In this document: piece after piece, positions 1-7,571 of the stretch
How positions within the stretch are numbered: the first letter of the stretch is position 1
Layout: every line of letters begins with the position of its first letter
Assembly: GCA_017410165.1 (NCBI GenBank)
Contig: JAFQRH010000009.1
Coordinates: 23,723 to 87,722, forward strand
Length of the DNA: 64,000 nt
DNA from: Alistipes sp.
GTDB taxonomy: Bacteria; Bacteroidota; Bacteroidia; Bacteroidales; Rikenellaceae
Reading direction: 5' to 3'
Made by a program: the position numbers and the translations under genes
Notes under the pieces: generated by a model
What the model was told of the DNA's origin: nothing
The model's database searches: none
The model's input: the letters and a program-made list of their open reading frames with translations, nothing else

Positions 1-511
1 CCTGCACCTTGCACCAACCACCTCGACAACCGCACAACTTGCAATGGGCGATGCATTGGCAGTTGCATTGATGAAGTTGCGCAACTTTACGTCGATGGAT
101 TACGCACGTCTGCACCCGGGCGGAAGTCTCGGCCGACGACTACTGATGACCGTCGGTAACGCGATGCGTCGCAACGATTTGCCGATTATCAACGAGGAGT
201 GCTCGGCAACGGAGATGATTCAGCGAATGTCGCAGGGCGGCTTGGGATTGATTGTGATTTGTCGCGGAGAGAAGATTCTCGGCATTGTGACCGATGGCGA
301 TGTACGTCGTGCGATGGAGTCGCGCCGTGCGGAGTTCTTCAACATCAAGCCGATGGATATTGCAACGCCTTCGCCAAAGACGATTCATCCGGACGAAAAG
401 CTCATCGAGGCAGAAAAACTTATGACTCGCCACAAGGTAAACTCGCTGCTGGTCGTAAACAACGAGCAGCGACTGGTGGGCGTAATCCAGATTTACGACA
501 TCAAGTTGTAA
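1..511 (+). CDS. kdsD: Arabinose-5-phosphate isomerase, C-terminal part (cut by window edge)
   Basis: Reading from base 2 gives LAPTTSTTAQLAMGDALAVA, the conserved end of the SIS sugar-isomerase domain of KdsD/GutQ, followed by the HPGGSLGRRLL signature and two CBS domains (residues about 60-169 of the visible part). The enzyme interconverts ribulose-5-phosphate and arabinose-5-phosphate for Kdo/LPS synthesis in the cytoplasm. The N-terminal half lies outside the window, so the start cannot be given. It is followed 57 bases later by a transporter on the same strand. Family assignment is firm; the KdsD rather than GutQ role is inferred from the lack of nearby glucitol genes. Confidence 0.93.
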   Translation, partial: LHLAPTTSTTAQLAMGDALAVALMKLRNFTSMDYARLHPGGSLGRRLLMTVGNAMRRNDLPIINEECSATEMIQRMSQGGLGLIVICRGEKILGIVTDGDVRRAMESRRAEFFNIKPMDIATPSPKTIHPDEKLIEAEKLMTRHKVNSLLVVNNEQRLVGVIQIYDIKL

Positions 512-568
512 GTAGGGTTACGATTAAAACCTAAAACACTACGCAAATAACCTAAAAAACTAAATAAA

Positions 569-2008
569 ATGGCATTGCTTGATTTTATGGCTCCACCGGC
601 TCACAAGCCGTTGCTGCCGGCAGAGAAGATTGACCGCGAGTACCGTTCGATGCGACTGAAAGTATTTTTGGGCATCTACTTCGGCTATGCGGCGTACTAT
701 CTGGTACGTAAAAATTTGTCGTTCGCAACCAGCGGAATGATTGAAGACAACCTCATCGACAAGCCCGGTGCAGGTATTGCGATGGCGGGTATTCCGATTG
801 CCTATGCGGTGAGCAAATTCCTGATGGGAAGTTTATCCGACCGTTCGGATGCTCGTAAGTTTATGACTATCGGCCTCGTATTGTCGGCTCTGGTGATGAT
901 TATCGCCGGCGTGGTACCTTACCCTGCGGGCGTAGATGGTAACTACTCGGTGACCGTCGGACTGATGTTCGTATTTATGCTCTTGGCAGGTTGGCTGTCG
1001 GGTATGGGTTGGCCTCCTTGCGGCCGCGTAATGTCGCAGTGGTTCTCGACCAACGAGCGCAGTTTCAAGATGTCGATTTGGAACACGGCACACAATATCG
1101 GTAACGGTTCGCTCGGTCTGCTCGTCATTGCAGGCGTAGCACTCTTCGGAGGATTGGGTGTCGAGCAGTCGTGGCGTGCAGCATTCGTGGTGCCGGCTAT
1201 CGTAGCAATGCTCTTTGCAGCAATGTGTTGGTGGTTTATACGCGACACACCTGAATCGTGCGGATTGCCACCAATCGAGAAGTACCGCAACGACCACACA
1301 GGCGCAAAAGCAAAGAAGGGCGAGGAGCAGAAGATTCCGTTCAAGCGTCTGTTTATCGACTACATCTTCAAGAACCCGACGCTGTGGCTTATCGGTTTTG
1401 CCAACATCTTTGTATATTTCATCCGCTACGGTATTGCCGACTGGTCGCCTATCTACTTGAACGAGGTGTGCAATATGTCGTTGGAGGATAGTTCGCTTGC
1501 ATACACCATCCGCGAGTATGCCGGTATCGTCGGCACGGTGCTTTGCGGTTGGATTTCGTCGAAATTCTTCCAAGGTCGCTGTGCGCCGGTGAACGTAATC
1601 TATATGCTTATCGTTGCACTCGGCGTACTGATGTATTGGCAGGCGTTGCCGTTGGCAGGCGTATTGGCAATGGACGTTAAGTATATCGTCTATATCTCGC
1701 TCGCACTTATCGGTGCAGCAATCTATGGCCCTGTTGCGATGATTTCGATTCAGGCGATTGCCATCGTTCCGAAGAATGCGGCAGGTACGGCTGCGGGCTT
1801 TATGGGTCTGCTCGGTTATCTGGTGGGCGATGCTATCTTGTCGAAGATTGCCTTCGGTTACGTCGCAAACAGCTCGCTCGGTTGGAACTTCACGTTTGTA
1901 TGCTTCTTCGCTACGAGCATCATCGCAGCCGTTATCTGTATGGTTGCGTGGGGCAAAGAGAAGCGTATGATGGACGAGCGACTGAAAGCCGCCGCAGAGC
2001 AGAAATAG
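569..2008 (+). CDS. MFS organophosphate transporter (GlpT/UhpT family)
   Basis: A 479-residue inner-membrane protein with about 12 hydrophobic segments and the OPA-family N-terminus (YRSMRLKVFLGIYFGYAAYY, then LVRKNLSFA). Family members exchange glycerol-3-phosphate or hexose phosphates for inorganic phosphate. The motif SLSDRSDARKF matches the MFS loop 2-3 signature and GWPPCGRVMSQWF the conserved helix-4 region. It sits between kdsD and a UbiD-family gene on the same strand with short gaps, so co-transcription is plausible. Substrate cannot be decided from sequence alone; GlpT-like is the best guess. Confidence 0.9.
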   Translation: MALLDFMAPPAHKPLLPAEKIDREYRSMRLKVFLGIYFGYAAYYLVRKNLSFATSGMIEDNLIDKPGAGIAMAGIPIAYAVSKFLMGSLSDRSDARKFMTIGLVLSALVMIIAGVVPYPAGVDGNYSVTVGLMFVFMLLAGWLSGMGWPPCGRVMSQWFSTNERSFKMSIWNTAHNIGNGSLGLLVIAGVALFGGLGVEQSWRAAFVVPAIVAMLFAAMCWWFIRDTPESCGLPPIEKYRNDHTGAKAKKGEEQKIPFKRLFIDYIFKNPTLWLIGFANIFVYFIRYGIADWSPIYLNEVCNMSLEDSSLAYTIREYAGIVGTVLCGWISSKFFQGRCAPVNVIYMLIVALGVLMYWQALPLAGVLAMDVKYIVYISLALIGAAIYGPVAMISIQAIAIVPKNAAGTAAGFMGLLGYLVGDAILSKIAFGYVANSSLGWNFTFVCFFATSIIAAVICMVAWGKEKRMMDERLKAAAEQK

Positions 2009-2025
2009 TACACCTTACGTAAAAT

Positions 2026-3864
2026 ATGTACGGTTCATTAAGAGAATTTATAGATAAGTTGGAGAGTGCCGGTGAGTTGATTCGCATCGGCACTCCCGTT
2101 TCGAGCATCTGTGAGATTGCCGAAATCACCGACCGCGTGGCGAAAAGCGAGGGCGGAGGCAAAGCTTTGCTATTCGAGCATACAGACCGCGATTTTCCGG
2201 TCGTAACCAATATGATGGGCTCCGAGCGTCGTATGGCTATGGCGTTGGGGGTCGAGCGTTTGGAGGAGATTACGCAACTCATCGAGTCGCTCGTACGACA
2301 GGCAACCTCACCGAAAGATTCGCTCGGTGACAAGTTGCGAATGGTGCCACTGCTGGGCGAGGTTGCAAAGTGGTTTCCGCGCAAGTTGAAGCGTCGCGGA
2401 GCGTGTCAGCAGGTGGTGCTCACAGGCGAGGAGGCATCGCTCGACCGACTGCCGATATTGCAGAGCCGAGCGTTGGACGGAGGGCGTTTTGTGACGCTGC
2501 CGATGGTCAACACTATCGACCCCGACACAGGCGTACGCAACGTGGGAATGTATCGTATGCAGGTGCTGGATGCCCACACAACGGGTATGCATTGGCATCG
2601 CCATAAGACCGGCGCACGTCACGCAGAGGCCTACAAACGACGCGGAGAGCGTATGCCGGTAGCGGTAGCAATCGGTGGAGACCCCGTATATGCGTACAGC
2701 GCAACAGCACCGATGCCCGACAATCTGGACGAGTATCTGTTGGCGGGAATGTTGCGCCATCGTCCGGTACGATTGGTAAAGTGCATAACGAACGATATAT
2801 ACGTTCCGGAGGATTGCGACTTTGTTATCGAAGGATATGTCGAGCCACACGAAGAGCCGGTCATCGAGGGCGACTTTGGCGACCATACAGGTTTCTTCTC
2901 GCTGACAGACCTCTACCCTCGTTTCCACGTAACCGCCATCACACACCGTCGCGATGCGATATATCCGGCAACCGTAGTCGGCATTCCGCCACAGGAGGAT
3001 GCCTACATTTCGCAGGCGACCGAACGCATATTCCTTGCACCGATACGGCTCGTTATGCAGCCCGAGATTGTCGATATGACGATGCCCGTCGCCGGAACGT
3101 CGCACAATATCGCTCTGCTCTCGATAGGCACACGATACGCCGGTCAGCCGGTAAAGGTGGCGCAAGGAATGTGGAGCGCCGGACAGATGATGTTCAACAA
3201 ATACCTCGTTCTCACACCTGCCGATACGGCTCTGCGCGACAAGGCGCAGGTGGCTCGACTCATTAGAAATTGTGACCCGAAGCGTGCCATAATTCGTGGC
3301 GAAGGCATATACGACGTACTTGACCACGCAACCGAGAGGTGCGGATACGGCGGAAAAATTGCTCTCGATTTGACAGAGGTATGCGCGGAGGGCAGTCGCA
3401 CGCCACATATCTCGGCGGAGGTCGCACTACCCGACGGCGTAGAGCACAGCACGGCCCTGCTTGACGAGTGGAGCGCGTGGATACTCTTCGCCGACAATGA
3501 TGCGGAGGTGGATGTCGAGCAGTTGGCACGCACAAACGGTGTGCAATGTAACTGCATAGCCCTATTTGACAAGCGAGCACAGCACCTCACGGGCGAAGAG
3601 TTGTTGTGGTTGGCAGCCGCCAATACCGAGCCATCGCGCGACGTACGCCTATCGTCGGATGGGAATACGGCAATCGTCGATGCGCGACCAAAACGACCGG
3701 GCAAGGAGGGTAATCCTGCGCGATTCCCGAACGTGGTGGTATCCGACGAGCAGACCATTGCGCTGGTTGATGCGCGATGGGCAGAGTATGGATTGGGCGA
3801 GAGAATCGAGTCGCCATCAGTGCGTTACGGCAAATTGCTATTATCCGACAAGGCGGAGTGGTAA
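2026..3864 (+). CDS. UbiD-family decarboxylase
   Basis: A 612-residue cytoplasmic protein of the UbiD family, enzymes using prenylated FMN to decarboxylate aromatic acids. Recognisable blocks: YGSLREFIDKLESAGELIRI at the N-terminus, FGDHTGFFSL in the middle and the C-terminal ARFPNVVVSDEQTIALVDARW. The conserved E-x-PFGDHTG-like segment reads EGDFGDHTGF. In Bacteroidota a protein of this type is usually called menaquinone biosynthesis decarboxylase, which would fit the menaquinone-linked fumarate reductase at 53.7-57.2 kb; that link is inference. The C-terminus is about 120 residues longer than E. coli UbiD, common in this branch. Confidence 0.88.
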   Translation: MYGSLREFIDKLESAGELIRIGTPVSSICEIAEITDRVAKSEGGGKALLFEHTDRDFPVVTNMMGSERRMAMALGVERLEEITQLIESLVRQATSPKDSLGDKLRMVPLLGEVAKWFPRKLKRRGACQQVVLTGEEASLDRLPILQSRALDGGRFVTLPMVNTIDPDTGVRNVGMYRMQVLDAHTTGMHWHRHKTGARHAEAYKRRGERMPVAVAIGGDPVYAYSATAPMPDNLDEYLLAGMLRHRPVRLVKCITNDIYVPEDCDFVIEGYVEPHEEPVIEGDFGDHTGFFSLTDLYPRFHVTAITHRRDAIYPATVVGIPPQEDAYISQATERIFLAPIRLVMQPEIVDMTMPVAGTSHNIALLSIGTRYAGQPVKVAQGMWSAGQMMFNKYLVLTPADTALRDKAQVARLIRNCDPKRAIIRGEGIYDVLDHATERCGYGGKIALDLTEVCAEGSRTPHISAEVALPDGVEHSTALLDEWSAWILFADNDAEVDVEQLARTNGVQCNCIALFDKRAQHLTGEELLWLAAANTEPSRDVRLSSDGNTAIVDARPKRPGKEGNPARFPNVVVSDEQTIALVDARWAEYGLGERIESPSVRYGKLLLSDKAEW

Positions 3865-3892
3865 GGAGCAACAAAAGAGAGGAGTGGGTAGT

Positions 3893-4972
3893 ATGTTTTC
3901 GCGGCAACAAATACGAGGTTTAGCGACCATTATTGTAATGGTCGGCATCATCGTTGCCCTGCTCTACATAGGCAAACCACGCCTGAAATACTATCTCGCC
4001 GAACGCGACAAGGTGGCAATGCCGGCTACGCATAGCGACGAAGAGCCGGCACGCGACTCGCTATTCTGCTTCGACCCGAACACCGTAACATACGAAGAGT
4101 TGCGGGCAATGGGGTTCAGCAAGCGTACGGCAGTCGGCATCGTGAAGTACCGTTCGATGGGCAAAGTGTTCTCTATCAAGGAGGATTTCGCGCTCTGCTA
4201 CGGTGTAACCGACTCGATGTACGCACGGCTCAAACCCTATATCCGCATCGGCAGCAAGTATGCGGCTCGACCAAAGCGCGACACGCTATACGCCTCGCAT
4301 CGCGCGACAGAGCGTCGCTTCGCACCACGACCATTCGAGCCGTTTCGTATCGACACGGTGGGAGTTGAGTATCTGCGACAAATCGGATTCTCAACACGTC
4401 AGGCACGCTCGCTTATAGAGTATCGTAACCGCGCGGCAGAGGGCATACGCGATATGGCAGAGTTGCGCGACTGCTACGTCGTAAGTGAAGAGATGGCCGA
4501 CTCGCTCGAAGCGTATGTAATCTTCCCCGAGCCGAAACCCTACGGCGGACTTGTAGAGATAAATTCTGCCGACTCGGCAACGCTGCGTTCGGTGGCGGGC
4601 ATCGGCGCAAAGAGCGTCGTGGCGATTATGGAGTACCGCCGTTTGCTCGGCGGATTCCACTCAATTAAGCAAATTGCGGAACTAAAATGCGTTACGGCAG
4701 AAAATTTTGCACGAATATCGAAACAAATTTGTTGCGATAGTTGTGTTATTTCAAAAATTGATATTAACTTTGCACCCGCTATCGAGTTGGAGCGTCATCC
4801 GTATATGACTCGAAGCGCAATAAAACAGATTGTTGAACTACGCAAATCGAAAGGGGGCTGGAAGTCGTTCGAAGAGATGATTGAGGATAAAATATTTGGA
4901 GCGGAGCAGACAACTGCCATCGCGCCCTATCTTCACTTTGGCGACATACCGCAAGGTTTCGAGGAGCAATAA
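3893..4972 (+). CDS. Membrane-anchored helix-hairpin-helix protein (four ComEA-like repeats)
   Basis: A 359-residue protein with one N-terminal transmembrane segment (LATIIVMVGIIVALLYIG) and four degenerate helix-hairpin-helix units of roughly 60 residues; the third, VEINSADSATLRSVAGIGAK, is the clearest ComEA-type motif. The start at 3893 is chosen over an upstream in-frame extension because it is preceded at 9 bases by AGAGGAG, a rare good Shine-Dalgarno for this genome, and gives the membrane anchor at the very N-terminus. ComEA-like repeats bind DNA during uptake; a DNA-binding role here is inference. It follows the UbiD gene by 28 bases. Confidence 0.85.
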   Translation: MFSRQQIRGLATIIVMVGIIVALLYIGKPRLKYYLAERDKVAMPATHSDEEPARDSLFCFDPNTVTYEELRAMGFSKRTAVGIVKYRSMGKVFSIKEDFALCYGVTDSMYARLKPYIRIGSKYAARPKRDTLYASHRATERRFAPRPFEPFRIDTVGVEYLRQIGFSTRQARSLIEYRNRAAEGIRDMAELRDCYVVSEEMADSLEAYVIFPEPKPYGGLVEINSADSATLRSVAGIGAKSVVAIMEYRRLLGGFHSIKQIAELKCVTAENFARISKQICCDSCVISKIDINFAPAIELERHPYMTRSAIKQIVELRKSKGGWKSFEEMIEDKIFGAEQTTAIAPYLHFGDIPQGFEEQ

Positions 4973-5106
4973 CACAACAATCACAGTACCCGCAACGGGG
5001 GAGTGCGGCGACGAGGAGAGCCGGCAGAGTAGCGGCATCAATCGGGAAACTCCACCACAAAAAACAGACAACAGAAAACAATAACAAATTAAAAAAGTAG
5101 AATATT

Positions 5107-5301
5107 ATGATTATTATGCCAGTTAAAGAGGGCGAAAACATCGAGCGCGCTCTCAAAAAGTTCAAGCGTAAATACGAGCGTACCGGAGTTTTGAAGGAGT
5201 TGCGTGCACGCCAGTACTTCACTAAACCGTCGATCGCAAAGCGCGAGAAGATGGCACACGCAATCTACGTCGAGAAGATGCACCGTGAGGATGCAGAGTA
5301 A
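5107..5301 (+). CDS. rpsU: 30S ribosomal protein bS21
   Basis: A complete 64-residue protein beginning MIIMPVKEGENIERALKKFK, with the invariant RKYERTGVLKELRARQ and REKMAHAI segments of bS21. bS21 sits near the anti-Shine-Dalgarno of 16S rRNA; Bacteroidota ribosomes use it to occlude that sequence, in keeping with the scarcity of SD sites in this window. It is followed by a strong terminator-like hairpin. Confidence 0.97.
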   Translation: MIIMPVKEGENIERALKKFKRKYERTGVLKELRARQYFTKPSIAKREKMAHAIYVEKMHREDAE

Positions 5302-5323
5302 TTATTCGGCAGCGTAAAACAAC

Positions 5324-5361
5324 GGGCGTTTTCTTCGTAGCAGGGGAAGACGCCTTTTTTT
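5324..5361 (+). terminator. Rho-independent terminator after rpsU
   Basis: GGCGTTTTC pairs with GAAGACGCC (one G-U pair) around an 11-13 base loop and is followed directly by seven T. It lies 23 bases after the rpsU stop. Confidence 0.85.
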
Positions 5362-5397
5362 GCAGCAAAACAAAACACTTTATAAAACGAAGCAATT

Positions 5398-5793
5398 ATG
5401 GCTAACAACACTAACACAGCTGCGGCAACCGTATGGGGTTTTGTCGCTCTCGCATTGATTGCAATAGCAGTTATCTTGGGCTTGATGTTCGGTCTGCCGA
5501 TGTACAACGTATGGCAGCAGGAGATGAGCGGTCGTGCCGAGTTGGCAAAGGCGGAGCAGAACCGTCAAATCAAAATCGAGGAGGCAAAGGCAAACCTCGA
5601 AGCCGAGAAACTCAACGCACAGGCAGAAATCGAGCGTGCGAAGGGTGCAGCCGAGGCAATACGCATCGAGAATGGCTCGCTCACTTCGACCTACATTCAG
5701 TATCTGTGGGTACGTCAGCAAAACAATATTCCGGAGAAGGTTATCTACATCCCGACCGAGGCAAATCTGCCGATATTGGAGGCAAAAAAGTAG
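5398..5793 (+). CDS. Small membrane protein resembling the C-terminal tail of SPFH/stomatin proteins
   Basis: 131 residues: a short polar N-terminus, one transmembrane segment (about residues 12-37), an Ala/Glu-rich helix with strong coiled-coil character (LAKAEQNRQIKIEEAKANLE onward, residues 48-85), and a tail NIPEKVIYIPTEANLPILEA. The coiled coil and tail match what is normally found after the band-7/SPFH domain of stomatin or prohibitin-like proteins, but the SPFH domain itself is absent. Topology suggests the coiled coil faces the periplasm or cytoplasm as an oligomerisation stalk. No enzymatic motif. It is followed within 15 bases by the NifB/NafY-like gene. Confidence 0.75.
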   Translation: MANNTNTAAATVWGFVALALIAIAVILGLMFGLPMYNVWQQEMSGRAELAKAEQNRQIKIEEAKANLEAEKLNAQAEIERAKGAAEAIRIENGSLTSTYIQYLWVRQQNNIPEKVIYIPTEANLPILEAKK

Positions 5794-5805
5794 ACCGTGC
5801 GCGAT

Positions 5806-6231
5806 ATGAAGATTGCAGTTCCAACCAGAGATAACCGCGTGGACGACCACTTCGGCCACTGCGACCACTACACGATTTTCACAATCGAGCAGGGTGCAAT
5901 CGCGGAGCGCACTACCCTCCCCTCACCGCAAGGTTGCGGTTGCAAGTCGGGCATTGCCACAACGCTTGCCGAGATGGGTGTCGAGGTGATGTTGGCTGGC
6001 AATATGGGCGACGGAGCAAAGCGCAAACTCGCCGAGAGTGGCATTACAGTCAAACGCGGATGCAGCGGAGAGGTCGAATCGCTTGTAGAAAAGTATCTTG
6101 CGGGAGAGATTGACGACTCGGGCGAGAGTTGCTCGGCACACGGACCGGGGCACGAGTGTTCACACTCGCCACACGACCCATCCGACAACAATATCGGCAC
6201 GATGCAATTCGTATATCGTCCGCAGAAGTAA
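5806..6231 (+). CDS. Dinitrogenase iron-molybdenum cofactor (NifB/NafY/NifX) family protein
   Basis: A 141-residue cytoplasmic protein starting MKIAVPTRDNRVDDHFGHCD, the typical opening of the NifX/NafY fold that binds Fe-Mo or iron-sulfur cofactors. The ATG at 5806 is chosen over an in-frame GTG at 5797 because family members begin MKIAVP. The last 35 residues are His/Cys-rich (CSAHGPGHECSHSPHD), a probable metal-binding tail. No nif genes are visible; in gut Bacteroidota these proteins occur without nitrogenase and their role is unknown. Confidence 0.85.
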   Translation: MKIAVPTRDNRVDDHFGHCDHYTIFTIEQGAIAERTTLPSPQGCGCKSGIATTLAEMGVEVMLAGNMGDGAKRKLAESGITVKRGCSGEVESLVEKYLAGEIDDSGESCSAHGPGHECSHSPHDPSDNNIGTMQFVYRPQK

Positions 6232-6257
6232 AGCGCGGAGGTATCACTACACAAACA

Positions 6258-6294
6258 AAGGGGCTGTTCTATCGAAAACGTAGAACAGCCCCTT
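6258..6294. terminator. Bidirectional terminator between convergent genes
   Basis: A perfect 14-bp stem, AAGGGGCTGTTCTA against TAGAACAGCCCCTT, around a 9-base loop. It lies between the convergent NifB-like and DAHP synthase genes and could serve both. Confidence 0.75.
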
Positions 6295-6305
6295 ACGCTT
6301 TTATC

Positions 6306-6369
6306 ACTCGGCGTAAATGAGCATTTTGAGGGCAAGCGTAACGCAGAAATCACCTTGTTAGACGGCTTC
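6306..6369. repeat. 64-bp dispersed intergenic repeat, copy 1
   Basis: The 64 bases from ACTCGGCGTAAATGAGC to TTGTTAGACGGCTTC are identical to 43,215-43,278. This copy lies between a terminator and the 3' end of the DAHP synthase gene. Short flanks differ, so the repeat ends are real. No open reading frame or obvious terminal inverted repeat. Confidence 0.85.
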
Positions 6370-6389
6370 TTCTGCTTTTATCACACGGC

Positions 6390-7451
6390 CTACTCCTCGC
6401 GCATAATGCGATTCTGGTGGGTAATACTCTCGATATGAATGGCTTCAAGCACCGTATTGACAAACTCGTGGCTGAGGCCGAGTGCAGTGGCTCGTGCCTG
6501 CATTCGCTCGACGACATCGCTCCAACGCCCCGACTGCAAAATCATCACATTGTTATCGCGTTTGATGCGACCAATGCTATCTGCCGCCTCCATACGACGG
6601 GCAAGCAGGTCGAAAATCTCTTTATCCAGACGGTCGATAGTACTGCGCAACTCGTCTATCGAGCTCTGATATGCCAGCGACTGCGATTCGGACGCGCGCC
6701 ACTGTATGCGGTCGATAATCTCGGCAAAGGCATCGGGTGTAACTTGTTGCGCAGCATCGCTCCACGCCGTATCGGGCGAATAATGGCTTTCGAGCATCAC
6801 ACCATTAAAGTCCAAATCGGCCGCCTGTTGTGCCACATCGAACAGATGCACGCGATTGCCGCAGATGTGTGACGGATCACACAGAATCGGCAACTCCGGC
6901 AGACGACGCTTAATCTCCAACGGGATATGCCACATCGGCATATTGCGGTATTCGCTCGAACCGTAACCCGAAAAACCGCGATGAATCAAGCCCAAATTCT
7001 TCACGTCGCACTTTTGAAGACGCTCCACGGCTCCAACCCACAATTCGAGGTCGGCACTCATCGGATTCTTTACCAACACTGGCGTATCCGTACCACGCAA
7101 CGCCTCGGCAACCTCTTGCGTGCTGAACGGGTTGGAGGTGGTACGCGCACCAATCCACAACATATCTATACCGTACTCCAACGCGCTCTCGACGTGGCGC
7201 GTATTCGCAACCTCGATGGCAATAGGCAACCCCGTGCGCTCGCGTGCCTCAACGAGCCACGGCAACGCCTCAACGCCCACACCCTCGAACATTCCGGGTT
7301 TGGTACGCGGCTTCCACACTCCGGCACGAAGCACATTGACTCTGCCTGTTGCCGCCAATGCCCTCATCGTAGAGAGCGTTTGCTCACGTGTCTCTGCACT
7401 GCAAGGGCCAGCAATGATAAGCGGCTTGCGAGATTTTATATCCAATGCCAT
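6390..7451 (-). CDS. Bifunctional DAHP synthase / chorismate mutase
   Basis: 353 residues. Residues 1-260 are a class I-beta 3-deoxy-7-phosphoheptulonate synthase (KDO8P-synthase-like) with PLIIAGPCSAE at the start, KPGMFEG and CDPSHICGNR in the active site. Residues about 262-353 are an AroQ-type chorismate mutase (SIDELRSTIDRLDKEIFDLL, then RRMEAADSIGRIK). The fusion is standard in Bacteroidota and couples entry to the shikimate pathway with prephenate formation. It stands alone between a terminator and the S9 peptidase. Confidence 0.95.
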   Translation of the reverse strand: MALDIKSRKPLIIAGPCSAETREQTLSTMRALAATGRVNVLRAGVWKPRTKPGMFEGVGVEALPWLVEARERTGLPIAIEVANTRHVESALEYGIDMLWIGARTTSNPFSTQEVAEALRGTDTPVLVKNPMSADLELWVGAVERLQKCDVKNLGLIHRGFSGYGSSEYRNMPMWHIPLEIKRRLPELPILCDPSHICGNRVHLFDVAQQAADLDFNGVMLESHYSPDTAWSDAAQQVTPDAFAEIIDRIQWRASESQSLAYQSSIDELRSTIDRLDKEIFDLLARRMEAADSIGRIKRDNNVMILQSGRWSDVVERMQARATALGLSHEFVNTVLEAIHIESITHQNRIMREE

Positions 7452-7571
7452 AATCCTTAATGTTTTTTTACTCCGTAAAACATTTTCTTATCGGTTGCCC
7501 GCACAATCACACGGTGCAACTCGTTTCAATCATCCCAACTTCGTCTGCACGATAATTTGACGCTTGGCCGG

